NCBI GenBank assembly: GCA_030615745.1
Contig: JAUWYR010000036.1
Coordinates: forward strand, 1-25,035
DNA length: 25,035 nt
DNA from: Candidatus Zixiibacteriota bacterium
GTDB taxonomy: Bacteria; Zixibacteria; MSB-5A5; SM23-73-2
Direction: 5' to 3'
Below, piece after piece: positions 1-7,062 of the stretch (its first letter is position 1; each line of letters opens with the position of its first letter). Position numbers and translations under genes: made by a program. The notes under the pieces were generated by a model. It searched no databases, was not told the DNA's origin, and saw only the letters and a list, made by a program, of their open reading frames with translations.

Positions 1-124
1 AAAATGAAACCGTAGGTGCCATAGTGCGCAAATATACCAAAAAACTTACCAAAAATACCAAAAACATTAATACTAAACTCAACCTGTCCTGTGACCTCCA
101 CCACAACCTCAAACTCTTTTGCAA
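1..124 (-). CDS. DUF2723 family membrane protein, N-terminal part (runs off the left edge)
   Basis: This is an open frame on the minus strand starting with TTG at 124-122 and still open at base 1, so 41 residues are visible. A perfect AGGAGG (131-136) lies 6 nt before the TTG, which fixes the start. The peptide has a short basic N-terminus (LRLWWRSQDR), one hydrophobic segment at about residues 16-32, and then YLRTMAPTVSF. The Tyr-x-x-Thr-x-(Ala)Pro-Thr-Val-x-Phe pattern right after the first membrane helix is typical of DUF2723 proteins (TMEM260-like, GT-C-like multi-membrane proteins), where it continues as W-D-x-G-E. It lies 18 nt downstream of nusB on the same strand, so it is probably the last or next gene of the riboflavin operon. 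The family assignment rests on a short motif; that it is a real gene start is well supported by the ribosome binding site. Confidence 0.68.
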   Translation of the reverse strand, partial: MQKSLRLWWRSQDRLSLVLMFLVFLVSFLVYLRTMAPTVSF

Positions 125-142
125 ATCTCTCCTCCTTTAAGT

Positions 143-553
143 TTATCTTGAGTCCAGATTTTTAGCAATAGCGTCCAAGACTCCATTGACAAATGACCCT
201 GAATCCTCTCCACCATATTTTTTTGCCAGCTCAATCGATTCGTCAATAGAGACCTTTCTCGGAACATCCCCGAAAAAAAGAAGTTCACATATTCCCATCC
301 GTAAAATATTTTTATCCACCACAGAGAGCCTCGAAAAATCCCAGTTTTTCACGCACCCTTTTATCATAATATCAATGTTCTCGATATTATTTATAATCTT
401 ATGATAAAGATCAGATGCAAAAAGCTTTGATGGGGGATCGAGTTTTGACTTTGATAAAAAATCAGAAAATGTCTCCGCTGAACTACCCCCTTTTATCTCA
501 TAAGAGTATAAAGAGCTTAAAACCAACTCCCTCGCTTTCCTTCTTTTCCCCAT
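143..553 (-). CDS. nusB: Transcription antitermination factor NusB
   Basis: NusB binds boxA RNA with NusE (S10) and helps antitermination on rRNA operons. The product is 136 residues, a normal length. It has the usual N-terminal (K)RRKAREL-x-L-x-x-LY-x-x-E helix at residues 3-19, the central W-D-x-x-R-L-x-x-x-D-x-x-I-L-R block (about 71-85), and the C-terminal block with P-x-x-V-S-I-D-E-S-I-E-L-A-K, GSFVNGVLD and I-A-K. The start ATG is preceded by AGGA with a 6-nt gap and lies 21 nt after ribH. Placement of nusB behind ribH is a very common bacterial arrangement, so it should be co-transcribed and under the FMN riboswitch unless an internal promoter exists; none is obvious. Confidence 0.95.
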   Translation of the reverse strand: MGKRRKARELVLSSLYSYEIKGGSSAETFSDFLSKSKLDPPSKLFASDLYHKIINNIENIDIMIKGCVKNWDFSRLSVVDKNILRMGICELLFFGDVPRKVSIDESIELAKKYGGEDSGSFVNGVLDAIAKNLDSR

Positions 554-574
554 CTTTTTTCCTAAATCAAGGTT

Positions 575-1039
575 CTAAATCTTCTCAAAAAGATCTATCA
601 TCTCTATTGCCGAGATAGCAGTATCCCATCCTTTGTTCCCTGCTTTTGTCCCAGCCCTTTCTATTGCCTGTTCCAGAGTATCAGTGGTTATTACACCTAA
701 GATGGTTGGAACACCTGTTCTTAAAGTGATTTCTGCTACTCCCCTTGTTACCTGATTGGCAATGTAATCGTAGTGAGGTGTTTCACCCCTTATCACTGCT
801 CCTAAGCATAATATCGCATCGTATTTTTTTGAGGATGCAAGCTTTGAGGCGGCATAGGGAAGCTCAAATGCGCCAGGAACCCATACCACAGTGATCTTAT
901 CCTCCTCAGCCTGATGCCTGAAAAGACAGTCCAAGGCACCATCTAAAAGCTTCTGAGTTACAAACTCATTAAACCTGCTCACCACCAGAGCAAACCTTTT
1001 ACCTTTTGCATTCAATAAACCTTTTTTTACCTCTGGCAT
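575..1039 (-). CDS. ribH: 6,7-dimethyl-8-ribityllumazine synthase
   Basis: RibH joins 5-amino-6-ribitylaminouracil and 3,4-dihydroxy-2-butanone 4-phosphate to make the lumazine precursor of riboflavin. The protein of 154 residues shows S-R-F-N-E-F (21-26), the PGAFELP substrate loop (55-61), [14 protein letters not shown] with catalytic His89, and G-V-I-T-T-D-T-x-E-Q-A-x-E-R-A-G (115-130). A longer frame starts at 1063, but that ATG overlaps the end of ribBA and has no spaced Shine-Dalgarno; the ATG at 1039 has AAGGAG seven nt upstream and gives the standard 154-156 residue length, so I chose it. The start lies 13 nt after the ribBA stop. Confidence 0.96.
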   Translation of the reverse strand: MPEVKKGLLNAKGKRFALVVSRFNEFVTQKLLDGALDCLFRHQAEEDKITVVWVPGAFELPYAASKLASSKKYDAILCLGAVIRGETPHYDYIANQVTRGVAEITLRTGVPTILGVITTDTLEQAIERAGTKAGNKGWDTAISAIEMIDLFEKI

Positions 1040-1052
1040 AGATTTCTCCTTT

Positions 1053-2267
1053 TTAATTTTCATCCTTTGCTTCTAACAAATGACCCAACTTATCCCTTTT
1101 TGTCTCAAGGTATCTGATATTTTGCGGTTTTGGACGAACTTCTGTGGGAATTCTTTCTACTACTTTCAATCTATATCCCTCGATCCCCACTATCTTTTTA
1201 GGATTGTTGGTGATCAACCTTATTGTGCTCAAACCCAAATCTACCAGAATTTGTGCTCCAATTCCATAATCCCTTAAATCTGGAGCAAAACCTAATTCAC
1301 GATTAGCTTCAACTGTATCTTTTCCATCATCCTGAAGCTGGTAAGCCAAAATCTTATTTACCAATCCTATCCCTCTCCCTTCCTGTCTCATATATAAAAA
1401 GACACCTAATCTTTCTTTCTCTATCATAGAGAGGGCTAAGGAAACTTGCTCCCCACAATCGCACCTTAAAGACCCAAAAACATCTCCGGTAAGACACTGG
1501 GAATGAACCCTTACTAAAACATTTTTTTTACCCTTAACTTCACCCTTCTCCAATACGAGATGGTGATGTTCATCGATTTCGCTTCTATATAAATGGAGCT
1601 TGAAATCCCCCCATTTGGTTGGGAAATTAACTGTGACTACCCTTTTAACTAACTTCTCATTTCTTCTCCTGAACTCTATTAGATCTTTTATGGAGATTAC
1701 CTTTAAGTCAAATTCTTTAGCAATCTCCAAAAGCCTTGGTAGTCGGGCCATCCCACCATCCTCATCCATTATCTCACACAAAATGCCAGCTGGAGAAAGT
1801 CCAGCAAGTCTGGCTAAATCCAAAGTAGCCTCAGTATGACCAGCCCGGGACAGGACACCGCCATCCTCAGCCTGAATAGGAAAGATATGACCTGGTCGAG
1901 CTAAATTTTGTGGCTTTGTAGAAAGGTCGATCAAAACCTTAATCGTCTGAGCGCGGTCATAAGCTGAGATTCCGGTGGTGGTGTTCTCCTTAGCATCAAC
2001 TGAAACGGTAAAGCGGGTCCCCATCTTGGCGGTGTTGACCACTGTCATAGGATGAAGGTCAAGTTCCTCTAACCTATCCTTTGATAGGGGAACACAGATA
2101 AGACCGCGAGCGTTTTTAGAAAGAAAATTGATCGCCTCAGGGGTAACTCTCTCAGCCGCCATCACCATATCTCCCTCATTTTCCCTAGCCTCATCATCTA
2201 CCACAATCACAAATTTACCCTTTTTAATATCCTCTATTGCTTCTTTTATCTGATTTAACTTGTTCAT
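1053..2267 (-). CDS. ribBA: Bifunctional 3,4-dihydroxy-2-butanone 4-phosphate synthase / GTP cyclohydrolase II
   Basis: This fusion supplies both precursors of riboflavin: the N-terminal RibB half converts ribulose 5-phosphate to dihydroxybutanone phosphate and the C-terminal RibA half opens GTP. RibB motifs are [10 protein letters not shown] (24-33), the T-T-T-G-I-S-A-x-D-R block (96-105) and RAGHTEAT with His144. RibA motifs are [21 protein letters not shown] (252-272) with zinc ligands Cys258, Cys269 and Cys271, then RQEGRGIG (294-301), the D-x-R-x-Y/D-x-G-I-G-A-Q-I-L block near 330-341 and NNPKK (354-358). The length of 404 is typical and both active sites look complete. It begins 11 nt after ribE, with AGAGGG as the ribosome binding site. 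Confidence 0.97.
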   Translation of the reverse strand: MNKLNQIKEAIEDIKKGKFVIVVDDEARENEGDMVMAAERVTPEAINFLSKNARGLICVPLSKDRLEELDLHPMTVVNTAKMGTRFTVSVDAKENTTTGISAYDRAQTIKVLIDLSTKPQNLARPGHIFPIQAEDGGVLSRAGHTEATLDLARLAGLSPAGILCEIMDEDGGMARLPRLLEIAKEFDLKVISIKDLIEFRRRNEKLVKRVVTVNFPTKWGDFKLHLYRSEIDEHHHLVLEKGEVKGKKNVLVRVHSQCLTGDVFGSLRCDCGEQVSLALSMIEKERLGVFLYMRQEGRGIGLVNKILAYQLQDDGKDTVEANRELGFAPDLRDYGIGAQILVDLGLSTIRLITNNPKKIVGIEGYRLKVVERIPTEVRPKPQNIRYLETKRDKLGHLLEAKDEN

Positions 2268-2278
2268 AAAATCCCTCT

Positions 2279-2911
2279 TTAAAAGCCTTTTTCTTTTAAA
2301 AAATCATAAGTGAAATTTTTTTTATCCTTTTTAAGAATTTTTTCAACATATTTTCCAAGAATATCAAATTCAATATTAACCTTATCACTAACCTTTTTTT
2401 TGCCAAATGTAGTATTTTGATAAGTTAACGGAATTATTGATACTCTAAAAAAGAAAGAACCCACAAAAACCACAGTCAAACTTACTCCTTCTATTGCGAC
2501 CGAACCTTTTTCAACAATATACGGCAAAAATTCTTTATGTGTAGCAATCTCAAAATCCCAAGAGTTTTCTTTTCTTCGAATAGATTTTATTCTACCCACG
2601 CAATCTATATGTCCTAAAACAATATGACCTCCCAATCTATCAGATAGTTTCAATCCCCTTTCGAGGTTGACCCGATCACCTATTTTTAGCTCCCTTAAAT
2701 TAGTCCTTTTCAATGTCTCCTCCACTGCTTCCACCTCAAAGGATGACCTTTTAAGCTCAATAACAGTAAGACATGCTCCATTGATATTTATACTGTTTTT
2801 AACTTTCAAATCCTCTAAAACCTCTTTACCCTCAATCTCAAATCTCCTTTTTTTTGACCCTCCAATTATTTTCCTAATCCTTCCCATCTCTTCAACTATT
2901 CCAGTAAACAT
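2279..2911 (-). CDS. ribE: Riboflavin synthase (alpha chain)
   Basis: It dismutates two lumazine molecules into riboflavin and the pyrimidine precursor. The 210-residue protein has the two duplicated lumazine-binding barrels: the first opens with MFTGIVEE at the N-terminus and contains N-G-A-C-L-T-V; the second begins near HIVLGHIDCVGRI (about residues 95-107) and contains E-G-V-S-L-T-V and the I-I-P-L-T block. Two consecutive ATG codons are possible; the second (2911) sits 5 nt after GGAGG and gives the canonical MFTGIVE start, whereas the first is too close. Its A overlaps the TGA stop of ribD (TGATG), so translation is probably coupled. The tail is lysine-rich. Confidence 0.96.
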   Translation of the reverse strand: MFTGIVEEMGRIRKIIGGSKKRRFEIEGKEVLEDLKVKNSININGACLTVIELKRSSFEVEAVEETLKRTNLRELKIGDRVNLERGLKLSDRLGGHIVLGHIDCVGRIKSIRRKENSWDFEIATHKEFLPYIVEKGSVAIEGVSLTVVFVGSFFFRVSIIPLTYQNTTFGKKKVSDKVNIEFDILGKYVEKILKKDKKNFTYDFLKEKGF

Positions 2912-3837
2912 CATCTCCTCCCAACAGGATATCCTGATAAAAGAAATCCATCTGAGAGTTTTTTGACCCTGATACCCTCAAGATAAACCGAATCAGAAAC
3001 TTGAAAAACGCCAAGCTCACCAAAAGGTTGTTCTCCTTTACCAAAAATCTCAAAAGTAAAAAACAAATAGATTTTATCCACAAGCTTATTTTTTAAAAGA
3101 GGTGTTAAAATTTCTTTTCCACCTCTGACCAACAAAGATAAGATATTATCCTTAGCTAAATTATGCAATAAGTTAATGACATCTTTTTTTTGCTTATCAA
3201 CTATAAAAAGACGTGGTTTTCCTTTTTCCCTTTTAAAAAACCAGATTAAATTCTTAGCCTCATTAGAATCGACTAAGACTCCATCAACCTCTGTATTTAG
3301 TTTTTTCAAAAATCTTTGAAACTCAAAGCTACCAGAAGAGCGTCTTGGAGAAACTATTTTCCCATCAAGGCTCAGGTTCAAAAGCAAATTAACAAAAGGA
3401 AGCTTATGTCTTATGAATTTGAAATAGACCTCATTTAGTTTTTTTGCCTCCTTTTCTAAAATTCCCATTTTAACTTCTATTTTTTTCTCCATTAATTTTT
3501 TTATCCCTTTTCCCCTCACTTTAGAATTAGGGTCGTAGGTGGCGCATACAACCTTTTTTATTCCAGATTTTATTATCGCTTCTGTGCATGGAGGGGTTTT
3601 GCCATAAAAGCAGCAGGGCTCTAAGTTCACATATAGAGTTGCGCCATAAGCTTTTCTACCTGCTTTTCCCAAAGCATCTACCTCAGCATGAGGTCTTCCA
3701 TATTTTTTATGGAAACCTTTTCCTGCAATTTTTTTGTTTTTAACAATAACCGCTCCCACCATAGGATTAGGGGAGGTTTTCCCCAATCCCTTTTTGGCTA
3801 AATTTAAAGCCATTCTCATATAGCCTTCATCCTGCAT
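2911..3837 (-). CDS. ribD: Riboflavin biosynthesis protein RibD (deaminase with shortened, divergent reductase domain)
   Basis: RibD normally deaminates the GTP cyclohydrolase product and then reduces its ribose. The N-terminal deaminase (1-145) is textbook: MQDEGYMRMAL start, PNPMVGAV, zinc site His50-Ala-Glu52 and PCCFYGKTPPC with Cys75 and Cys84. The C-terminal part (146-308) begins with V-N-L-L-L-N-LSLDGK and has L-V-R-G-G near 236-240 plus KLVDKIYLF, so it is a RibD_C fold. It lacks the S-x-W-I-T and T-V-x-x-D-D-P-x-L-x-x-R substrate segments, and the total of 308 is well below the usual 350-370 residues. The start is certain because an in-frame TGA lies 12 nt upstream and E. coli RibD starts the same way. 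It is the first gene after the FMN riboswitch. Confidence 0.93.
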   Translation of the reverse strand: MQDEGYMRMALNLAKKGLGKTSPNPMVGAVIVKNKKIAGKGFHKKYGRPHAEVDALGKAGRKAYGATLYVNLEPCCFYGKTPPCTEAIIKSGIKKVVCATYDPNSKVRGKGIKKLMEKKIEVKMGILEKEAKKLNEVYFKFIRHKLPFVNLLLNLSLDGKIVSPRRSSGSFEFQRFLKKLNTEVDGVLVDSNEAKNLIWFFKREKGKPRLFIVDKQKKDVINLLHNLAKDNILSLLVRGGKEILTPLLKNKLVDKIYLFFTFEIFGKGEQPFGELGVFQVSDSVYLEGIRVKKLSDGFLLSGYPVGRR

Positions 3838-3908
3838 ATCTTGTAGACTTCAAACACAAATCCCCGAGTTTCCACGGGGCGAAAAAGAGCTTAAAATCTG
3901 AATATAAT

Positions 3909-4017
3909 CCCTCTTCCATCCGGACTTTAACCGTCGGCACCGGAATCTCACCGGTTCGATCCTTAAAGGCTCGTGGGCTTTCACCACCGATCGAGGAATT
4001 TCACCTCGCCCCGAGGG
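3909..4017 (-). promoter_or_regulatory. FMN riboswitch (RFN element) controlling the rib operon
   Basis: Read on the minus strand, the conserved RFN core blocks appear in order: GGGGCGAGGTGAAATTCC, GGTGGTGAAAGCCCACGAGC, GGTGAGATTCCGGTGCCGAC and AGTCCGGATGGAAGA. The closing helix P1 is CCCTC (plus-strand 4013-4017) with GAGGG (3909-3913). Downstream, CCCCG (3875-3879) and CGGGG (3862-3866) can form a hairpin with an 8-nt loop before the ribD start, and the longer CGCCCCG (3875-3881) is perfectly complementary to CGGGGCG at 4007-4013 in the 5' side of the aptamer. This is consistent with mutually exclusive structures. Only a broken U-tract follows the hairpin, so I cannot say whether control is by termination or translation. 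Confidence 0.97.
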
Positions 4018-4025
4018 TCAAAAAA

Positions 4026-4053
4026 AATATAAAAAATAATTTTTTTTAGTCAA
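4026..4053 (-). promoter_or_regulatory. Sigma70-type promoter of the riboflavin operon
   Basis: On the minus strand TTGACT (4053-4048) is followed after 16 nt of A/T-rich spacer by TATATT (4031-4026), 5/6 matches to each consensus hexamer. The predicted start of transcription, about 7 nt further, falls at about 4019, the first bases of the FMN riboswitch. This agreement between two independent signals is strong support. Confidence 0.78.
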
Positions 4054-4083
4054 GATATTATTCATATATCTCAAATTTCTCTC

Positions 4084-4111
4084 TTGACTAATTTTTAAAA
4101 TGTATTAAATT
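4084..4111 (+). promoter_or_regulatory. Possible promoter of the secreted peptidase gene
   Basis: TTGACT (4084-4089) is a good -35 hexamer; the best -10 at usual spacing is TAAATT (4106-4111, 16-nt spacer), 4/6. It stands divergently to the rib promoter in a very A/T-rich 120-bp intergenic region, so chance matches are easy and the -10 is tentative. Confidence 0.42.
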
Positions 4112-4144
4112 ATATAACGTATAAACCTAAAAAAGGAGGATAAA

Positions 4145-5539
4145 ATGGGAAAGATATTAAAATCAGCAATTTTATTTTTGATTTCTTTTTCACTTGTTTC
4201 TGTGACAGTTTCATCAACGGAATTGGAGGAGATCCAAAAAGCTATAAAGGAAAAAGGTGCCAGATGGATCGCTGGTGAGACCTCAGTTTCCAGACTTGCT
4301 CCAGAGCAAAGGAAAAAGCTTTTGGGCGATTTGCCGGTAGAACAAATTGTTACAAAAACCATACCGGCTCTGTCTGGATTGACTACTCCGGATCACTTTG
4401 ACTGGCGTGATAAAGACGGTCACAACTGGATGAGCTCGATAACGAACCAGGGTACCTGCGGAAATTGCTGGGCTCATGCTTCCTGTGGTGCATTGGAGGC
4501 GGTGACAAGAATAACTCTAAATGAGCCAAACAAGAAGGTTAACTTTTCGGAGATGTTTTTGACCTGGTGCAGTGGCAGAGGATGTGATCTTGGATGGGGT
4601 CAAAGTAATACCCTCACTTATATTAAAAACACAGGTGTTCCGGATGAGCAATGCTGTCCCATTTGGGCTGATGAGTGTGCTGATACCTGTAACAACCGCT
4701 ACATAAGATCAGTTTTTATCGACGAATGGTGGCATATGTTCCCATCCATCGACCAAATAAAAGACCGCATAATGAATTACGGTCCAGTTACAGTCCACTT
4801 TGCAGTATACTCAGATTTCTACACCTATAACAGCGGAGTCTATACACATGTATATGGCGATTACGAAGGCTCGCATGCGGTGGCTTTTGTAGGGTGGAGT
4901 GATACTGATAGCTGTTGGATCGTCAAAAACAGCTGGGGAACCGATTGGGGAGAGCCCGGTGGAGGAGAGGAAGGAGGGTGGTTCAGGATTGCAATGGAGA
5001 CCTCTGGTACAGGGATTGATGATGAAATATGGTATATGACTGTGGACATCTCCACCATCCACGATATTATTGTAACTCACCCTGATGGTGGTGATTACTT
5101 TATAGCTCAGGAATTCAAAAGCGTCAATTGGGTCTCGCCCTACTTTGATGGAAACAACGTCAAAATTGACTACTCACTTGACAACGGTTCAAGCTGGTTC
5201 AATATAACTCCTACTACCTTCAATGACGGAGACTATAGTTGGTCTGTACCTGATACTTCGTCTTGTTATTGTCTGATCAAAGTCTCAGATGCAGAAGATG
5301 AAAACCCATTTGATGAAAGCGACGATTTGTTCTTTATCATCCAGCGTGGTGATGTAAATAAGGATTGTTCCTGGAATTTAGCAGATGTGATCTTTTTAGC
5401 CAACTATTTGTTGAAGAGCGGACCCGTTCCTGACCCTCTGAAACTCGGGGATGTCAACTGTGATGGGCTGATAAACCTCAGCGACGTTATCTTTTTATCT
5501 AACTACTTACTTAAGGGAGGAGAAGCACCTGGCTGTTAG
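4145..5539 (+). CDS. Secreted papain-like (C1A) cysteine peptidase with C-terminal dockerin
   Basis: A 464-residue exported protease. Residues 1-24 form a signal peptide (K, then ILFLISFSLVSVTVSS). Residues 26-65 look like a short propeptide (ARWIAGETSVSRL). The peptidase domain is about 84-300: Gln102 (oxyanion hole) and catalytic Cys108 in NQGTCGNCWAHAS, His244 in GSHAVAFVG, and Asn262 in IVKNSWGTDWGE, so the triad is complete. About 305-400 is a beta-sandwich-like linker domain of unknown type. Residues 401-464 are a type I dockerin with two calcium-loop repeats, GDVNKDCSWNLADVIFLANY and GDVNCDGLINLSDVIFLSNY. AAGGAGG lies just before the ATG. Dockerins normally bind cohesins, but in FCB candidate phyla they are common on secreted proteins without cellulosomes. 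It is monocistronic and closed by the terminator at 5569. Confidence 0.93.
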   Translation: MGKILKSAILFLISFSLVSVTVSSTELEEIQKAIKEKGARWIAGETSVSRLAPEQRKKLLGDLPVEQIVTKTIPALSGLTTPDHFDWRDKDGHNWMSSITNQGTCGNCWAHASCGALEAVTRITLNEPNKKVNFSEMFLTWCSGRGCDLGWGQSNTLTYIKNTGVPDEQCCPIWADECADTCNNRYIRSVFIDEWWHMFPSIDQIKDRIMNYGPVTVHFAVYSDFYTYNSGVYTHVYGDYEGSHAVAFVGWSDTDSCWIVKNSWGTDWGEPGGGEEGGWFRIAMETSGTGIDDEIWYMTVDISTIHDIIVTHPDGGDYFIAQEFKSVNWVSPYFDGNNVKIDYSLDNGSSWFNITPTTFNDGDYSWSVPDTSSCYCLIKVSDAEDENPFDESDDLFFIIQRGDVNKDCSWNLADVIFLANYLLKSGPVPDPLKLGDVNCDGLINLSDVIFLSNYLLKGGEAPGC

Positions 5540-5568
5540 TTTAGGAAGGATAAGATCATACAACATAA

Positions 5569-5595
5569 AAAAGACGGGTTTTGCCCGTCTTTTTT
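5569..5595 (+). terminator. Rho-independent terminator of the peptidase gene
   Basis: AAAAGACGGG (5569-5578) pairs with CCCGTCTTTT (5584-5593) around a TTTTG loop, and the stem runs into a T tract. It begins 30 nt after the peptidase stop. The A-rich left side means it could also work for transcription coming from the right. Confidence 0.9.
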
Positions 5596-5635
5596 CATAT
5601 AATCTACCATCAACTGACAACTATAAACTGAAAAG

Positions 5636-5708
<73 letters not shown>

Positions 5709-5951
5709 AACTAACTTTTATATCGACTGATAAAAAAATTTTTTAAACAAAACTAAATTTAAAGTTTTCAATACCTTTGTCAAGAGAAAATCCTGAGTCT
5801 TTTCATTTTTTTAAACCTCCATTCGAGTAAGCTTTTAGGGATAGGGCTTGTCTATCCTTTTTATTTGACATCAGATAAATGGGAGGCAATTACCCGACAG
5901 GGTACTTTGAGTTGATTTGCTTTTTTATCTCAACAAGTTTCAATACTCTCA

Positions 5952-6479
5952 TTATTCTATTAGAATCAACGAGCAAAATTTACATCCCTTATCATAATCT
6001 CTGACCACTTTTAATTTATATCCGAGATTAGCCAATGTCTGATATACATCGATGCCACAAGCCTCCATCGAAGGACGGGCAAAATCCTCATATTTGCACG
6101 GATAAGATAGAGTGCACTTTTTACAAAGATTACAGGGGCCACAGGCCATTCCAAATGCTTTGTAATAACCATCTAAAAACATCTCCCTTTCTATTCTTGC
6201 CACATCCTTTCTCAATTTCTTTCTCAAATCTTTCTCTCTTTTTCCTCTTTGGATATCATAGACCATAGTCAAGGCAGAAGAATAAGACTTCAACATCCTC
6301 TCAGTATACTCTGGGGTTGGCGAATAAGGAGGGCAGGTCAAACATCTCCCATACATTCCGCACCCATATTGACATTTAATCCTTACCCATTCAGATGTTA
6401 CCACATTCTTAGGGTCTATGATTTTTACCCAAATAGCGCCTGACTTTTTAGCTAAATCAATATATTTTTTGAATTTCAT
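5952..6479 (-). CDS. DUF2284 family Cys-rich putative metal-binding protein
   Basis: A 175-residue protein with twelve cysteines. The first cluster is C36-QYG-C40-GMYGR-C46-LT-C49-PPYSPTP, the hallmark of DUF2284 (predicted metal- or Fe-S-binding proteins). The second is C113-GP-C116-NL-C119-KK-C122 with C128, followed by C141, C166 and C169, a ferredoxin-like spacing. No membrane segment or signal is seen, so it is cytoplasmic. Biochemical function is unknown for the family; a redox or metal-cofactor role is inference. The frame extends upstream to a TTG at 6512, but neither that start nor the ATG at 6479 has a good ribosome binding site; I prefer the ATG. It is probably the last gene of the MBL hydrolase / DUF6485 / DUF2284 row. 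Confidence 0.85.
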   Translation of the reverse strand: MKFKKYIDLAKKSGAIWVKIIDPKNVVTSEWVRIKCQYGCGMYGRCLTCPPYSPTPEYTERMLKSYSSALTMVYDIQRGKREKDLRKKLRKDVARIEREMFLDGYYKAFGMACGPCNLCKKCTLSYPCKYEDFARPSMEACGIDVYQTLANLGYKLKVVRDYDKGCKFCSLILIE

Positions 6480-6527
6480 ATTTTCGCATCTAAAAGTATA
6501 GTAACCAGACAAATTTGATTTTTTAGT

Positions 6528-6659
6528 GCAAAGATAAATCTTTATCTGCTTACTGCATACTGAACTCCCTCTTTCTCAAATCTCAACTCTCAAATCTCTC
6601 AGCTTACTGCCTACTGAATTCTCTCTTTCTCAAATCTCTTTCTCAATTCTCTATCTCAA
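6528..6659. repeat. Pyrimidine-rich dispersed repeat, copy A
   Basis: This approximately 130-bp sequence recurs at 6921-7053. It opens with GCAAAGATAAATCTTTATCTG, which contains the inverted repeat AGATAAA-TC-TTTATCT, followed by two internal subunits of the type TTACTGC-TACTGAA-TC-CTCTTTCTCAA. The plus strand is almost free of G. It fills the gap between the DUF2284 and DUF6485-like genes. Confidence 0.9.
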
Positions 6660-6662
6660 GTC

Positions 6663-6869
6663 TCATAAGCTCTTCCCATAAATCTCAAAAAACTCCCTTA
6701 GAGACCTATCAAATGTCTTTTCAACATCATCTGGAAAAAAGCAAGCGGGAAGCTCTTTCATTCTCCAGTGGTATTGGATACATTCACAGCAAATCCCTTT
6801 CCTTGAGCAAGGCTCGTAAGTGCAGTTACAAATAGTTAAATTCTCTTTTTTGTTATCACACTTTTTCAT
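6663..6869 (-). CDS. Small Cys-rich protein, DUF6485-like
   Basis: A 68-residue protein with the pattern [21 protein letters not shown] and then ELPACFFP, giving eight cysteines plus the early Cys4. The pattern matches my recollection of the small DUF6485 family; a profile search would confirm it. The spacing suggests one or two zinc or Fe-S sites. It has its own ribosome binding site (AGAGGTG, 6 nt before ATG). It is flanked on both sides by copies of the same repeat and lies between an MBL hydrolase and the DUF2284 protein on the same strand. Function unknown. Confidence 0.78.
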   Translation of the reverse strand: MKKCDNKKENLTICNCTYEPCSRKGICCECIQYHWRMKELPACFFPDDVEKTFDRSLREFFEIYGKSL

Positions 6870-6920
6870 CTTTTACACCTCTTTTTTAAAAGAGCTCTGA
6901 AAGCTTCTTTTTCAAATAAT

Positions 6921-7053
6921 GCAAAGATAAATCTTTATCTGCCTACTATGCACTGCCTACTGTCTACTGAACTCCCTCTTTCTCAAATCTCAACTCTCAA
7001 ATCTCTCAGCTTACTGTCTACTGAATTCTCTCTTTCTCAATTCTCTATCTCAA
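6921..7053. repeat. Pyrimidine-rich dispersed repeat, copy B
   Basis: Second copy of the repeat at 6528-6659. A stretch of over 70 nt (from ACTGAACTCCC through TCTCTCTTTCTCAA) is identical apart from one C/T change. Copy B has an extra TACTATGCACTGC-like subunit near its left end and lacks a 12-nt subunit (ATCTCTTTCTCA) near its right end. It fills the gap between the DUF6485-like gene and the MBL hydrolase gene. Confidence 0.9.
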
Positions 7054-7062
7054 AATGTTATT

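Noticed and set aside
5839-5866. Hairpin GGATAG-CTATCC followed by TTTTTATTT, like a plus-strand terminator
   Set aside because: The stem is only 6 bp and there is no plus-strand gene directly upstream to terminate; likely chance in A/T-rich sequence.
5865-5893. TTGACA as a possible plus-strand -35
   Set aside because: No acceptable -10 at 16-18 nt and no plus-strand gene downstream.
6480-6512. TTG start at 6512 for the DUF2284 protein
   Set aside because: No ribosome binding site and the added 11 residues precede the conserved fold; ATG at 6479 preferred, though it is also weakly supported.
6528-7053. CRISPR array
   Set aside because: There are only two copies of a long internally repetitive block with a gene between them; no regular short repeats with unique spacers and no cas genes.
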